Shown here: piece after piece, positions 13,140 through 24,189 of the stretch
Layout of the letters: every line of letters starts with the position of its first letter
How positions within the stretch are numbered: position 1 is the first letter of the stretch
Assembly: GCA_013407085.1 (NCBI GenBank)
Contig: JACCGJ010000310.1
Coordinates: forward strand, 1-64,000
Length of the DNA: 64,000 bases
From: Atriophallophorus winterbourni
Taxonomy: Eukaryota > Platyhelminthes > Trematoda > Plagiorchiida > Microphallidae
Reading direction: 5' to 3'
Made by a program: the position numbers and the translations under genes
Notes under the pieces: generated by a model
What the model was told of the DNA's origin: nothing
The model's input: the letters and a program-made list of their open reading frames with translations, nothing else
Database searches by the model: none

Positions 13140-13530
13140 GCATGTGTCCAAACACATGTATAATTGGGTTAAACCCATAAGCATGATCCAAAATGCCTGT
13201 TTGCACGCATTTCCATCGCACAGCCCGTGAGCGGTTTCATGATCTTGCGGTGTGAGTGATGGACATGCATGCAAATAAGCATTTTGGTTCATGTTTATGG
13301 GTTTAACCCCATTATACATGCGTTTGCAAACATGTGATTGATCAGCTTGATCGTACCAGCCTTTTCCAACAATGGCATACATGCGTTACTTGTTTATCAA
13401 CCCCCCACAGTTTCACGCAGATGCGGATCCCTATCTTAATGTTCCAAATTGATGAGTGCAAAAAACACTAAACCGGTCGTGTGGTGTGTGTGATGAAAAT
13501 GCATGCAAATGAGCATTTTGGTTTATATGT
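13140..13530. repeat. Subfamily B short repeat: inverted pair with short loop, plus extension
   Basis: The stretch 13145-13215 is the approximate reverse complement of 13250-13335. Both arms contain CCAAAATGC/GCATTTTGG and GGGTTAAACCCATAA/TTATGGGTTTAACCCC. The loop is about 35 bases and the arms about 80 bp with a few mismatches. A further part of the unit follows to 13530, ending in TGATGAAAATGCATGCAAAT. The same terminal motif reappears at 13937-13980. It is related to the tandem array at 20905-21510. Confidence 0.8.
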
Positions 13531-13604
13531 CAGCTCTCATTGGCACTTGAAATTTGCACGCTTGTGTGGACGATAATTTGGTATCTATCTATGCGGAAGT
13601 TTAA

Positions 13605-13930
13605 AGACAGTCTGCAGGGCGAGGTCGGCTATAAGCGTTCGTGCAGGATTCTAGATTACCCAGCGACTGTCCCGACTTGGATTGAACCCCTAGAGCGCGG
13701 GCACATCCTGGTTGCCTAATTCCGAGCAAAAGAATAACCAATAAGGTGTCCCATCAACTCAGATTCCTATTTGAAATTGGTGACAGTCTCCCGACACGCA
13801 GTCATAATCTTGCATTTCAAATAACACGTTCCCGCTTAAACTGCTGTGTATGCTTTCTCTGACACAGATTACCATCAGCAGTTGTTGTCACCGACTAAAT
13901 GGATGTACAATAATGTTACTAAGTTACAAA
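13605..13930 (+). mobile_element. CR1-like reverse transcriptase C-terminal tail fragment
   Basis: After several stops, one frame reads FEIGDSLPTRSHNLAFQITR then SRLNCCVYAFS and further residues (about 13770-13920). This is the conserved C-terminal tail of CR1 ORF2 (TRSH/TRGHSL ... R ... FFS). The same block is present at 24500-24700. Only the tail survives. AATAAATATTGAATCTTCC at about 14205 may be a remnant of its 3' terminus. Confidence 0.6.
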
Positions 13931-14222
13931 GTCTTGGGGGTGTGTGCGTGTGATGGAAATGCATGTAAATGAGCATTTTACTAAGTTTTGTTTCGAATAA
14001 TATTTCGTTGGCTCCATTTAAAGGGAAATCATCAGTGTGCTTCCGTTATGCAGATGCATACACACTGGAACACGAATTTACCCAGACAGACATTCCGACC
14101 AGCATATCTCCAGACTATCGCATAGTTGGAATACTTGTCACTCGCCCTTCGAAACGCAAGGATCATTATATTCAATTATCATTTATTAAAGTTTGATACA
14201 TGAATAATAAATATTGAATCTT

Positions 14223-15129
14223 CCATTCAGAAGTCGAAATGCTTAACAATTTAACGCGGTTTTGGAGGACAGACAGTTAGTTCGACCATTTTTATGCCAC
14301 CTGCATATGAAAATCACAGCAGGCATAAGTTGGTTCAGGGATTTCTTATGAAGCTTTTCCAGGGAGATGATAAGTTCTATTGGTGATCGTTCTTTGTGAA
14401 TCCACGTTGATATTTCGACTCCTAGCGATAAAATTAGCTTAGGCGAAATAATATGTATACACCAATAGATTTGGGCTTCGCGCATTTGATAGCCCAACAA
14501 CCGATAATTATTTGTTCTTCATTCGAAACATTTAATTAAAGGAGCACACAGACACCAGTTGCTGTACTACCAACCAACGTTTGGCTACCATTGTGTTAAA
14601 CCAATATTGCATGGCAAATGAATTTCTTCCAAATTAGTGCAAGAATTGGAGCATTTGACCTAAGCACCTCTACGTGGATGTGACCTGATACTCGCACACG
14701 AAATCTTACGTACCACGACCCATTCGTTGAATATAGATCCAGAATCTTATCCAGAATAATCCAGGTAGGCATTAGACAAACCATGTGAAAATGGTGCTTT
14801 TGTTTCTATTCATTCATGCGTATTTTTATGCACCGTTTTTTTCCTTAAAATTTTAAACAAGCTTCAAATGTATCGATATCTAAACCCAATTCAGTCGAAT
14901 ATGTAATTATGGTGATTTCGATAAAGTACCAATACATTTCACATTTACACATACTTGCATAAATGTCCGATGAGTATTTAGCGTGTATTCGAAAAAGATT
15001 TACATTCCATCATTGTTCGGTTAATCAGGAAGTCAACATCTTAAACTGCATATTGAACATTAAAATAAATCATCAGCAACACTAAAATAGCATTTAGCTT
15101 CTGGAGGGAGGTTGAGAAGCTACAGTATC
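14223..15129. other. Intergenic, no recognised feature
   Basis: AT-rich with short open frames only (up to 85 codons, minus strand 14243-14500). None is recognisable. Confidence 0.45.
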
Positions 15130-15300
15130 CTCGATAATGTGTTGCTCACGCCCCTCGCACTAAAGCACTATACATTTGTCATTTTAGGTGTCTTGAGCAA
15201 TTGACTTGGAACCACTCTTCGATTCTGTATTTGAAGATCGTGGTTCTTTTTATATATATGTTATATAATAGTGGCTTCAAATTCTAAATTTGTTAATCGT
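15130..15300. repeat. Subfamily A short repeat, rearranged partial copy
   Basis: It begins with TGTTGCTCACGCCCCTCGCA (reverse orientation of the unit end), then continues forward with GTCTTGAGCAATTGACTTGG, GATTCTGTATTTGAAGATCG and GTTATATAATAGTGGCTTCA. Both orientations are therefore joined within 60 bases. Confidence 0.6.
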
Positions 15301-15966
15301 AGCCTTCTAAAAATTTAATTGAAATTAGCACGCTGTACTGTTTCATAAATGGACACCCAAATATTAAAACCCTAGAAATACCAGGCTTACAATGTGTTTG
15401 CAATTCTTAATATAAATCTTAAAGCATAAATCTTACAAATTGAATACTGCCTCCCAAGTGAATTAAATTTAATGCAAAATTGATTTACGTGCACTTTAGA
15501 AAATAATGCTTTCCCGATGGCATGCAATCGTTGCACTTTTACAGATAAACTTCAAATCATATTTAGTTAAACGGAACATATTTTTATTTATACACGCACA
15601 CAATTAATGCAATATCCCATGATATAACGCAATAGCCATAAAGAAAGCAAACAAACGTTACATTTTTTATCAGTGCAAAATCATTTTGAAATATCATATC
15701 CACTTTATCAAATCATTAGCATTAAAAAACTGGTGATTCTGCCATAAAACTGTAACAGTAAATTTTATTAGTTGATGTGACATTTTCGGTAAAGTAAAAC
15801 TTCAATTCAACTCAGATTACATACGAATAATTGGATTGTGGAGGGCTTCTGTATATTATGTTAAAGCTGAGTTTTGCACTCACGTTTTACACGAATTAAA
15901 ACTCACAGTGTGTCCACATCAAGCATCAATGAAAAGATGAAAAACCGATTAGAGGAGTTTTCAGTA

Positions 15967-16190
15967 ACGTTTCACTTCTGACAGAGAAGATTCATCAGAC
16001 AAATTGGGATAGTCAGGACAAAGGGGCATAAGTAAATAGCAGTCAACCCACCACCTCTGTTTATATCTGACCCCAAAACAGCATATAGTAAGCCTAGTGG
16101 GTATCACGTCACTTAGGTATGACCATGATCAGTAGTCGATTTGCCTAATATGCACATCAATCTAACACAAGTGAACACGGTCAAGGTCAG
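15967..16190 (+). repeat. Repeat family C, copy 1
   Basis: Shares the order GTAACGTTTCACTTCTGACA, AGTCAGGACA, AACAGCATAT..GTAAGCCTA, CACGTC and CAGT.GTCGATTT with 17142-17340 in the same orientation. A weaker third copy lies at 19937-20110. No coding potential was seen. Confidence 0.7.
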
Positions 16191-16199
16191 TTGACACTG

Positions 16200-17140
16200 T
16201 GGCTCGCATGCGTAAAAGGAGATGATGAGATGATACGGAAGGCAAATGATCAACGAGGATACAAACTTAAGGTCTCATATTCTATTTTGTGAAAATGACT
16301 TTGCTATTTACTGGTGAGCAGAAGTGACGCAACACCAAAAATAGCTGCCTGCACACTCGGGAACTGAATATCATCATTAGCGATGCGTGCTAATCATGAG
16401 CTTTCGAATGGTATGCAGAACTCTACTTTCCGACACAACACGGGCAAGACGCACCGAAAAGATGGACGACGACAATAGCAAATTCGTAATGTTTCGGGTT
16501 TCGGATTGATTGCATTCGAACGGTTCGAGCGACAATATTTTGGTAAGTATCAGAAAATGGACGACGTCAGCCGCAATCGAAGTATATGCAATTCGTCAAG
16601 TCGGTCACACGAGCTCTGCGTGATGAGGGCTTAAATTGTACCGGTTGGCGCGAAATCGAATGGCAAATCAGGTCGAAGGGACCACCGGGACAGACAGGTT
16701 GAGGATCACCGTTGTGATTGTTTGTTAGCCTATAAAATATAAGCTTGTTTTGTTGTTTTGTGTGTAATAAACGCTTTTGACCAATCATCTTCTCTTGTGT
16801 TGTTGGATTTGGGGGTGAATGCGATTAACAATGGACGGATTGACCTCAGCGATGAATCGGGACACAATCTATGTGCGGGGGGGTGCAACACGAGGGGTAA
16901 CGTGGTTAATGTTGGACCCAAATGTGATAAGTGGCCAGATGTGTGCCACCTGCCGTGTTGACCTGAGATGTCCTGACGCAATCCATTTCGGCTTCTCGCC
17001 CCAACCACCCACATGCGCTACAATACGACTGGTGGGAATAATAGTTTTGAACCGTATCAGAGTTCGCAATCGATTGGAATTTGTTTGAAACCGATCGTGT
17101 ATTCATAATGCAAAGAAATTTGAGTGCAATGTAGTTTTTG
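16200..17140 (+). mobile_element. GC-richer block with TATA and AATAAA, possible LTR or non-autonomous element remnant
   Basis: This block lies between two direct copies of repeat family C. It is richer in G+C than its surroundings, notably 16560-17060. TATAAAATATAA at about 16731-16742 is followed within 35 bases by AATAAA (about 16766), a spacing seen in LTRs where promoter and poly(A) signal sit close together. No reverse transcriptase, integrase or clear primer-binding site was found. A solo LTR, a non-autonomous element or a promoter are all possible. Confidence 0.25.
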
Positions 17141-17141
17141 G

Positions 17142-17340
17142 GTAACGTTTCACTTCTGACAAAGAAGCTTCGTCAGACCAAGGGCGACAGTCAGGACAGA
17201 GAATATTATTAAGTAATAGTCAACTCACTACCACTTATTTGACCTTACCGCTAAACAGCATATTGTAAGCCTATGCTGTGTCACGTCTCATGGGAATGAC
17301 CAAAATCAGTGGTCGATTTTCTTCCTAGTGTGTATCAGAG
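17142..17340 (+). repeat. Repeat family C, copy 2
   Basis: A direct repeat of 15967-16190, beginning GTAACGTTTCACTTCTGACA and ending near GTGGTCGATTTTC. It ends about 310 bases before the start of the chloride-channel reading frame, so it lies in the gene's 5' flank or 5'UTR intron. Confidence 0.7.
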
Positions 17341-17640
17341 TTCATACTTGTAGCAAACGTTCTGATAATCATTGGTCGACGTAGATAAAAACGAAAGTAG
17401 AGACATTAATCAACAGATGCTTACGAGTAATTTATCAGGTCACGTATTAGCTTATCAAATTGTTCCGTTCAGAAGAGTTTATCGATCAGTAAAACCTGCC
17501 ACGGCGTGAGGGGAAATTATATACACGGAAAAACAAGCTCAAGTTAGTTACGTATTCAAATGCCATTTTTTAATTTGAATAAATATTTTGACATTTTTTC
17601 TGAGTTCATTAGATTGGCATTTAATGTAATACGAACTTTC

Positions 17641-17651
17641 GATTTTCAGAT
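17641..17651 (+). promoter_or_regulatory. Splice acceptor directly before the channel start codon
   Basis: The sequence GATTTTCAG then AT then ATG places the start codon two bases after a pyrimidine-rich acceptor. The mRNA therefore probably has either a 5'UTR intron or a trans-spliced leader; flatworms use both. The sequence alone cannot choose between them. Confidence 0.6.
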
Positions 17652-19064
17652 ATGCCACTTTCAAAAATCTGGGCTCAGGGGATCAAACTAGTGATCCTTT
17701 TATTCGTCGAATTAACTACATGTGAAACGGTGGTTAAACCAGTGTCTGCGAGAGTACATGATTTGGAATTGTCTGGCTATGACACACATACCATTCCAAG
17801 AAATCCATCCAGTGCATCCAACGGATCATTCAACCCCTTGATCGTGTACGTGAATATGTTCATTTACAGCTTCAGTTCCATCAGTGTAGTGAACATGGAC
17901 TACACAATGGACGTAATGATCCGACAACTTTGGCTAGATGAAAGGTTGAAACTGCTTGCACCTAAAGACCGAGCCAAGGAAACGATCTCCTCATTGCGCG
18001 ACATTTTGTGGACCCCGGATTTGTTCTTCCGAAACGCTAAAGAATCATTTCTTCACAAAACAACCAAGCCAAACTATTTAATTTGGCTAGACCGAGACGG
18101 AATGGTCACGTTCAGTCAAAAATTATCGACCAAAGCCTCATGTCACATGAACTTGTGGAATTTTCCCCTCGACACGCAGGTGTGTAAAATCAATTTAGGT
18201 AGCTATGGGTACGCAAGAGATGAATTAGATTTCCACTGGTGGACCAATGAAACTTATAATTCCAACTATGTACCGAATGAGAACAAATCCTACACTGAAG
18301 CTGTGGAAATACGACAAGATTTGGAAATAAATGAGTTCTCGTTGGTGTCCCATCGTGCCTATTATTGCTCGGCAACTTATGCCTTGACTGGAAACTTTTC
18401 CTGTTTGGAAGTGGAATTCAGACTTCGCCGGCTGTTTGGTTTCTATTTAATTTACGCATATTTGCCTTCAGTTCTCATTGTGGTTATCGCATGGGTCTCT
18501 TTTCTGTTGGATCCTTCCTCTGCTCCAGCAAGAGTATCCATAGGACTTCTGTGCGTATTATCCTTGATCACGCAGAGCGCAGCAATTCTGACACAGTTGC
18601 CACGTGTTTCCTACGTAAAAGCGATCGATATTTGGCTATTTGTTTGCTTGGCGTTCGTCGTCAGCTCATTAATAGAATTCGCAGCTGCGAACACCATCAC
18701 CAGACATAAGGCGTATCTAAGAAATAAAGCATATAAAATGTCAATGAAGGTTGCACAAAACGCCAATCGTGTCCGATCCGATGGAGATTTTTTCGCAAGA
18801 TCTCCTGACCAAATCAAACACCGGCCGCATTTCAATGGGTTCAAAAGAACGCCCACCGAGCCGGAAGATCTAGACGCCTTGAGTATGAGTTTTAGCGATT
18901 CAACCAATGTGAGGTCCCCGAAGCCATGTGCGAAACCCTGGCGGATTGAAGACAGCATCTCGTTTGCTACACGAAAGCTTGACCTGACCTTTGCGATCGG
19001 GTACCCAATATTGTTTCTCGTTTTCAATTGCATATACTGGACTTACTTTTTGCACGCTAATTAA
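17652..19064 (+). CDS. Cys-loop ligand-gated chloride channel subunit, GluCl/GlyR type
   Basis: This is a complete 470-residue subunit of a pentameric neurotransmitter-gated anion channel in the plasma membrane. A signal peptide (about 1-24) precedes the extracellular ligand-binding domain, which carries N-glycosylation sites at N57, N199, N211 and N248. Loop D region RQLWLDERL (91-99) is followed by the canonical Cys-loop C164-C178 with FPLD. A second disulfide pair C239/C251 (YYCSATYALTGNFSC) is characteristic of glutamate- and glycine-gated channels. M1 is about 262-285. M2 starts at P292-A293-R294, the anion-selectivity signature, with the 9' Leu at L303. M3 is about 324-346 and M4 about 444-465. 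The cytoplasmic loop is short (about 95 residues). ADLFFRN-like and SYGYA motifs favour GluCl, but the ligand is inferred. The coding region has no intron. Unusual residues are a 6' Leu (L300) and a Phe (F330) where ivermectin-sensitive GluCls have Gly in M3. Confidence 0.93.
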   Translation: MPLSKIWAQGIKLVILLFVELTTCETVVKPVSARVHDLELSGYDTHTIPRNPSSASNGSFNPLIVYVNMFIYSFSSISVVNMDYTMDVMIRQLWLDERLKLLAPKDRAKETISSLRDILWTPDLFFRNAKESFLHKTTKPNYLIWLDRDGMVTFSQKLSTKASCHMNLWNFPLDTQVCKINLGSYGYARDELDFHWWTNETYNSNYVPNENKSYTEAVEIRQDLEINEFSLVSHRAYYCSATYALTGNFSCLEVEFRLRRLFGFYLIYAYLPSVLIVVIAWVSFLLDPSSAPARVSIGLLCVLSLITQSAAILTQLPRVSYVKAIDIWLFVCLAFVVSSLIEFAAANTITRHKAYLRNKAYKMSMKVAQNANRVRSDGDFFARSPDQIKHRPHFNGFKRTPTEPEDLDALSMSFSDSTNVRSPKPCAKPWRIEDSISFATRKLDLTFAIGYPILFLVFNCIYWTYFLHAN

Positions 19065-19153
19065 CAAAGAGACAAACAAAAGTGACACAAACGAATTTAT
19101 CTTGGGGAAAGCAACTTGTTTAACTGTCATCGATTCAACCGGATAAATATTAG

Positions 19154-19159
19154 AATAAA
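19154..19159 (+). terminator. Candidate poly(A) signal of the chloride-channel gene
   Basis: AATAAA lies about 90 bases after the stop codon in AT-rich 3' sequence; a second AATAAA is at about 19204. Confidence 0.5.
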
Positions 19160-19936
19160 TACAATAATAATTCCAATTTGTTATTAAACATGCTGGAATG
19201 TTGAATAAAAAGAATAAGAACAATTTTTGTTCATTTTCCTTTCACATATGACATTTTAAAGCACCAATGTATCGAAGCTTAGAAGCATTTATAGTTAAAA
19301 TCGGCAGATAAATGGTACATGTGAAAATTATATTTTGGCATTTACAATGCCCACATAAAACGATTTTAATTTGCCGACCTTGGCTGAAGTTTAATGATAC
19401 CAAGTATTGTAACCCGATACTATTGGGGTACTCGAGGTAAGTTTATTTTAGGTTTTTTAAACATTTCATTGTGGTCTTGGTTCACTTCTGTGGAAACGAT
19501 TTTAACTTAGCTGGCAGGTATACATGCATTTGTCTCAGCCTACGCAGGAATTGCTTGAATGCAAGAAATCAAAACATTCACTTACCACAATAGTGCAATG
19601 GAACTATGATATAAATCATAAAGAATTTACGTTCAAACTACATTACTCAATTAATAATATCCCCCATCAAACAAAATTGAAGAATAAACTATCTTTGTTA
19701 CCAATGTTTAAATTTAAGACAAATTATACCAAGATTAACTGAACTTCAAAATATAAATTTGCTACCTGCTTTACTAATGAATCAGGACCGGTAGGTCGAC
19801 CCGTAGTGCAGTCTACAAGCTGAGAATGCGAACACATTGAAAACGGATCAGCGTAAGATAGAAAATATTTAGGAGAGGTTGATTAATCACTGCCATGAAA
19901 ATGAAACTTGAATACAATCGGTAAGAGTAGTTTTTG

Positions 19937-20110
19937 GGCAACGTTTCTGCTCTGGCACAGACGTTTCGTTCGAAAATGGGTTATAGTGAGAACAGGGAAC
20001 ATAATTATATCGCACTCCATCCATCGCCTTTAACTAGTTTTACGACAAAACAGACTGTCAAGCGAGGGGATGTGATGAACATCTCACTTGCCGTGTGATC
20101 ACAATAAAGA
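19937..20110 (+). repeat. Repeat family C, diverged copy 3
   Basis: GCAACGTTTCTGCTCTGGCA, then ACAGGGAACATAATTATAT, AAAACAGACTGT and TGTGATGAACATCTCACTTG resemble copies 1 and 2, with more substitutions. It lies about 870 bases downstream of the channel gene, so family C flanks the gene on both sides. Confidence 0.5.
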
Positions 20111-20904
20111 AAGAGAACGTCATTGACAGAAGTATCTGCTTCAGTTTAGGTCATTAGAGAGACGCACGATTTTCTTACCATATATTTGTTTCTTAAATCT
20201 TGAAAATACGACCGAGCTTTGATTGCTTCATCGAAATGCATTTTTTAAGTTTCCTGCAAGCCTTGATGGCTTCATCACCTTGTTAGAAATTTCGTTCTCA
20301 CAAATAATATACTTTGGGTTGTGATCATTGTGAGAAACTGATAATTTTAAATGTTCGACAGAATACTTTCTACAATTCTTCATTGCTCTGTGCTTGGGCA
20401 TAATTGCGGTAACAAAATGCTCTGTAATGCTCTATGTTGTTATGAGTTCACAATACATTTCTGCAACACTAAGCAAAATGTTCACGCGTGTGACACAAAT
20501 ATGTTTACACAACAACACAACACATATATAACACTTGGTCACAAAACACACAGTGATATCACTTATTGGTCAGCATTTGGGGAGCGTCTTAATTATATCC
20601 TCAGCACTTTATTTAAGCTAGCCGCTTTCTCATTACCACTACCGAGAGGATATTTCGACGCAGGTCTGGAGATGTAGGTGGCAATGCTGTTGCATGACTG
20701 CAACGGGGCAACAAATGTTGAGCTTGCAAATAAAATTACAGTGCAGCAGAAAAAGCTTGTAAGTCCGTTTAGCATTGCCACAATTAACGTTGGTTAGGAA
20801 ACGTTTGAATATAAACGAGGTTTTCAGTAGTATACATCTAGCAATGAAATACATGAATCTGAGAATGATAAACATTTTCGTATCTAAATTGATAAGTGGT
20901 ATAT

Positions 20905-21510
20905 CAATTAAACATACTGCAACCTTCTAGTCCCATTTCGCATTTGCGAGTCGGTGAGCACTGCAAACGACAGTATACATAATGCTCATTTGCATGCATT
21001 TCCATCACACACAGACCACTAGATCTGTTTGGTGCTGTTTGCACTAAGCAGGTAGATAGAGCAGGATCAGGATACGCTTGCGCTTGCGACAGTGGAAGAA
21101 TGGTAAACAAGTTACACTTGTATGCCACTGTTGGATAAGGTTGGTACGACCAACCTTTTATTCACATGAGCCCACACTCATGTAGATTGGATTTGAACTC
21201 ATCACCATGATCAATAAAGCTCATTTGCAAGCATTTCCATCATTCGCATTGACAACAACCGGTTCCTTGCTGCTTGCACTCACCAGCTTGTGACCGTATG
21301 ATCAGGATCCGCATGCGCTCAAAACAGTGGAAGAATGGTTAACAAGTTGCGCTTGTATGCCCCTTTTGAATATGGTTGGTACGACCAACCTGTTCAATCA
21401 CATAAGCCCACTCTCATGTAGACAGGGTTTGAACCCATGACGATGAAAAAAATTTCATTTGCATGTATTTCTATCACACACACCCCACGTCCGGTTTCGT
21501 GCTGATAAGC
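20905..21510 (-). repeat. Subfamily B short repeat, tandem array of about 2.4 units
   Basis: The landmark GCTCATTTGCATGCATTTCC (or a close variant) starts at 20984, 21219 and about 21453, a period of 234-235 bp. Each unit also has CAGTGGAAGAATGGT(T)AAC, the near-palindrome GGTTGGTACGACCAACC and CATGTAGA.....TTTGAAC. Read on the minus strand, the last gives GGGTTCAAACCC and GAGTTCAAATCC, close to the pol III B-box consensus. I could not see a convincing A-box. A SINE-like origin is possible. Confidence 0.8.
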
Positions 21511-24189
21511 CTTTCCATCTTTGATTTAATGCGAACATTTACCGTTATATTATTAAAAGAACCTATAGGCGGGTGAATGTTCATAAGATGAATTATATTT
21601 CAGTATAAATATTTTGACGCTTTTGAACTCATTCGATCGAGATTGACCGCGGATATCCATCTTTACATTCGACTGGTTTCATCATCCACGTCTGCCTTTG
21701 TGGCCATACAGTCAGATGTTAAAAATCCTCATTTGTTTCCTGATAAATTACATTCCGTGACGGATTATTTTATGTAACCTGTCGCGCTTGTGTTCCTAAA
21801 ACATCTCAACATTTTGAAACGCATGTCGTACACTTAGTCACTTCGAATTCGTGAGTACCCAGTGGTAACCCGTTCTGATTGATGTGCTGTATATGACACG
21901 ATACTACGCAAAAATACTGAGCATATGATAGGAAACACCTGACCATCCAGCTTCACCACCACACCAGGTTCAGCGGTAAGCAGTGCTAGAGATGTCATGT
22001 GATCGCCTATTTAATGAATTGGAAACATACTGCAGTAAATATTCTGAATCCTATTGTCCTTAATAATGAAGAATCCATGCTAGGTTTCCTATATGAACCA
22101 ATCGTCTCATGCATAAAATTTCGAGATTTTATTATCTGAATAACTTGGTTTTAACGAAACAAATCCTTCTAAAGTCGTTTCAAGTTTGTAACCATCAATT
22201 AATTCTTAACAAATTCCAATTTTGTGCATGAAATATCCATTCGCCATTTACATAAATGTCAAAACTTATTGTCCGGTGTGCATGCCTATTAATTTTTGGT
22301 TTGAAATCTGAAATCTTTTCTAGCCACGTTACACAGAGTTAACATATATGCGTTCCAACAAAATTCTTCAACTTGTCCTAATACCTATAATAACAATTCA
22401 GAATATTTTAAGGTTATTGTTGTGCAATTTTGATGGTTTGAATGCAAACGAAATATATTCAATAGCAGTTCTTGATTCTTGAGATGATGTGGCTTATGCG
22501 ATATAGGATGGATCTGTTCAAAAAATAAAGTGAAACTTTGAATAAATGCAATAAACATCTTGCTCCGGTAAATATTGCATTCGGCCCTTATATTTTGGAG
22601 TGAGTTCACTTTATTATTCCTCAAAACGCTTCGATCCATTGCCTTTGCCGATTATCGAAAGAGCAATTTAGTGCATTTTAATTTTAATTGAGTTGATATA
22701 TTCGAAGAATCTGCGATTTGACAGAAGTTGCTCTTGACCGCACACTTTGGCGGAACTGTGTAAAATGTCATCAGCAACCTGGGGAAGAGAAGAGTGAACA
22801 ATCCGCTGCTGATCGTAGATAACAAGTGAGCATACAACTGACACCATTCGACCCAGTACTGCTTAGTGCTGCGATTACTAAGGGATAAAAATTTTCTTCC
22901 AAATCACAATAATAACTCATTCGAAACGCTGTGGAGTTTAGGGCCCTCATGCGATCGTGAGGTACATTCATGGTCGACCTCAACCGAAATAGGCAACAAA
23001 CATTCAAAGAAAATCCGTTTAAGTTCGTCATCTTGACAGATTAACTTGGTTCAATTATTACAAACAGCCAAGTTTGACGAGATGTATGTATTCAATATAT
23101 GTTTTCGTCATCGGGCTGCTTACGCCAGACGGGCCGATATTTATCTTCGAATTAATTAGCAAGAAGCTGTGAGGATGTTACGATTTCAATCAATAAATAG
23201 AGTGTTAGATTGTGGTGATTATTTTTCAACCTAGATTTGGGTGAATAGCAGTAACAAGCATTTCTCGAAACGACCTTATCAATATTATTGATATGAATAA
23301 GTAAACATTATTCACATGGATTACATATAATGAAAAATGTATGATAATTTGTTTAAATTCATATGAAATGTGTTTGGATGAAGCAGTTATATACAGGAGA
23401 ATATTTAACACCAGTTACTACATGCAATCGATTGGATTTGGTCGATTGTTGGACAATGTTTACAACCATGCCTAATTTTTCCTACTGTATTTATACTGCA
23501 AACATGTACTGTTGTTATACAGACGAGTTGTGTCACAAATTTAAGTCGACTGATATGCTGTTCGACATCCAAGCACACTGTTTATCCTCGGTTCTTAATG
23601 CCGCTTTGTTTTATTGCTAAATGTTAATGAAACGGATGTTTCTGACATATTTACTTTAGATTTTGTTAGTTTAGTAATTCCGTCAAGCATTCCCAACTGA
23701 CGGTCAACGATTTTCATTTTCCGCGGTGAAAGCTGACGCTTTAGTTTCGCAGAATTAAAAACTAATTCATCGAAGTCAAACATAAAAGCGAATTTGAAAT
23801 TAGTCGGATGAAACGCACGAAAATTGCGAGCAAAGTGGCGCCACAAATTTAACTAAAAGCAAAGCTCTTTGTTGTGCGAATTTAACTGCGCTAAGAGAAA
23901 AGCATCGATTGTTTATAATGGCTCCAGATTTTATAAATTTCCAAAATGTTTATTTGTTCCGTTGAAAACGATTGAAGATGATCTCATAATAAAAAATACG
24001 AGCTAGTGGTTTTCAAACATGGGTAGGTTTGTTTAAAACAATTGAACCAATTTATTTATTTGATTCTCCAATCTGTATTTTAACTAAATTTAAATCATAA
24101 ATTTATTCCTGAATGCCAATTTTAATGAGATTAGCACAGTCAAACATGAGATCATCCACTCACACAATGTAGCTGAGTCTAACGCTCAA
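21511..24189. other. Intergenic, no recognised feature
   Basis: About 2.7 kb of AT-rich DNA with only short open frames (maximum about 86 codons). No domain, repeat family copy or RNA gene was recognised. Confidence 0.5.

Noticed and set aside
13680..13720. GATTGAACCCC-like tRNA T-arm
   Set aside because: No cloverleaf could be drawn around it; it lies within a reverse-transcriptase tail fragment.
18611..19223. Long minus-strand open frames (140 and 107 codons) under the channel gene
   Set aside because: They are antisense shadows of a well-conserved coding region and have no domain of their own.
20984..21480. ATGCAAAT octamers as transcription-factor sites
   Set aside because: They are part of the subfamily B repeat unit and recur with it, so they need no separate regulatory explanation.
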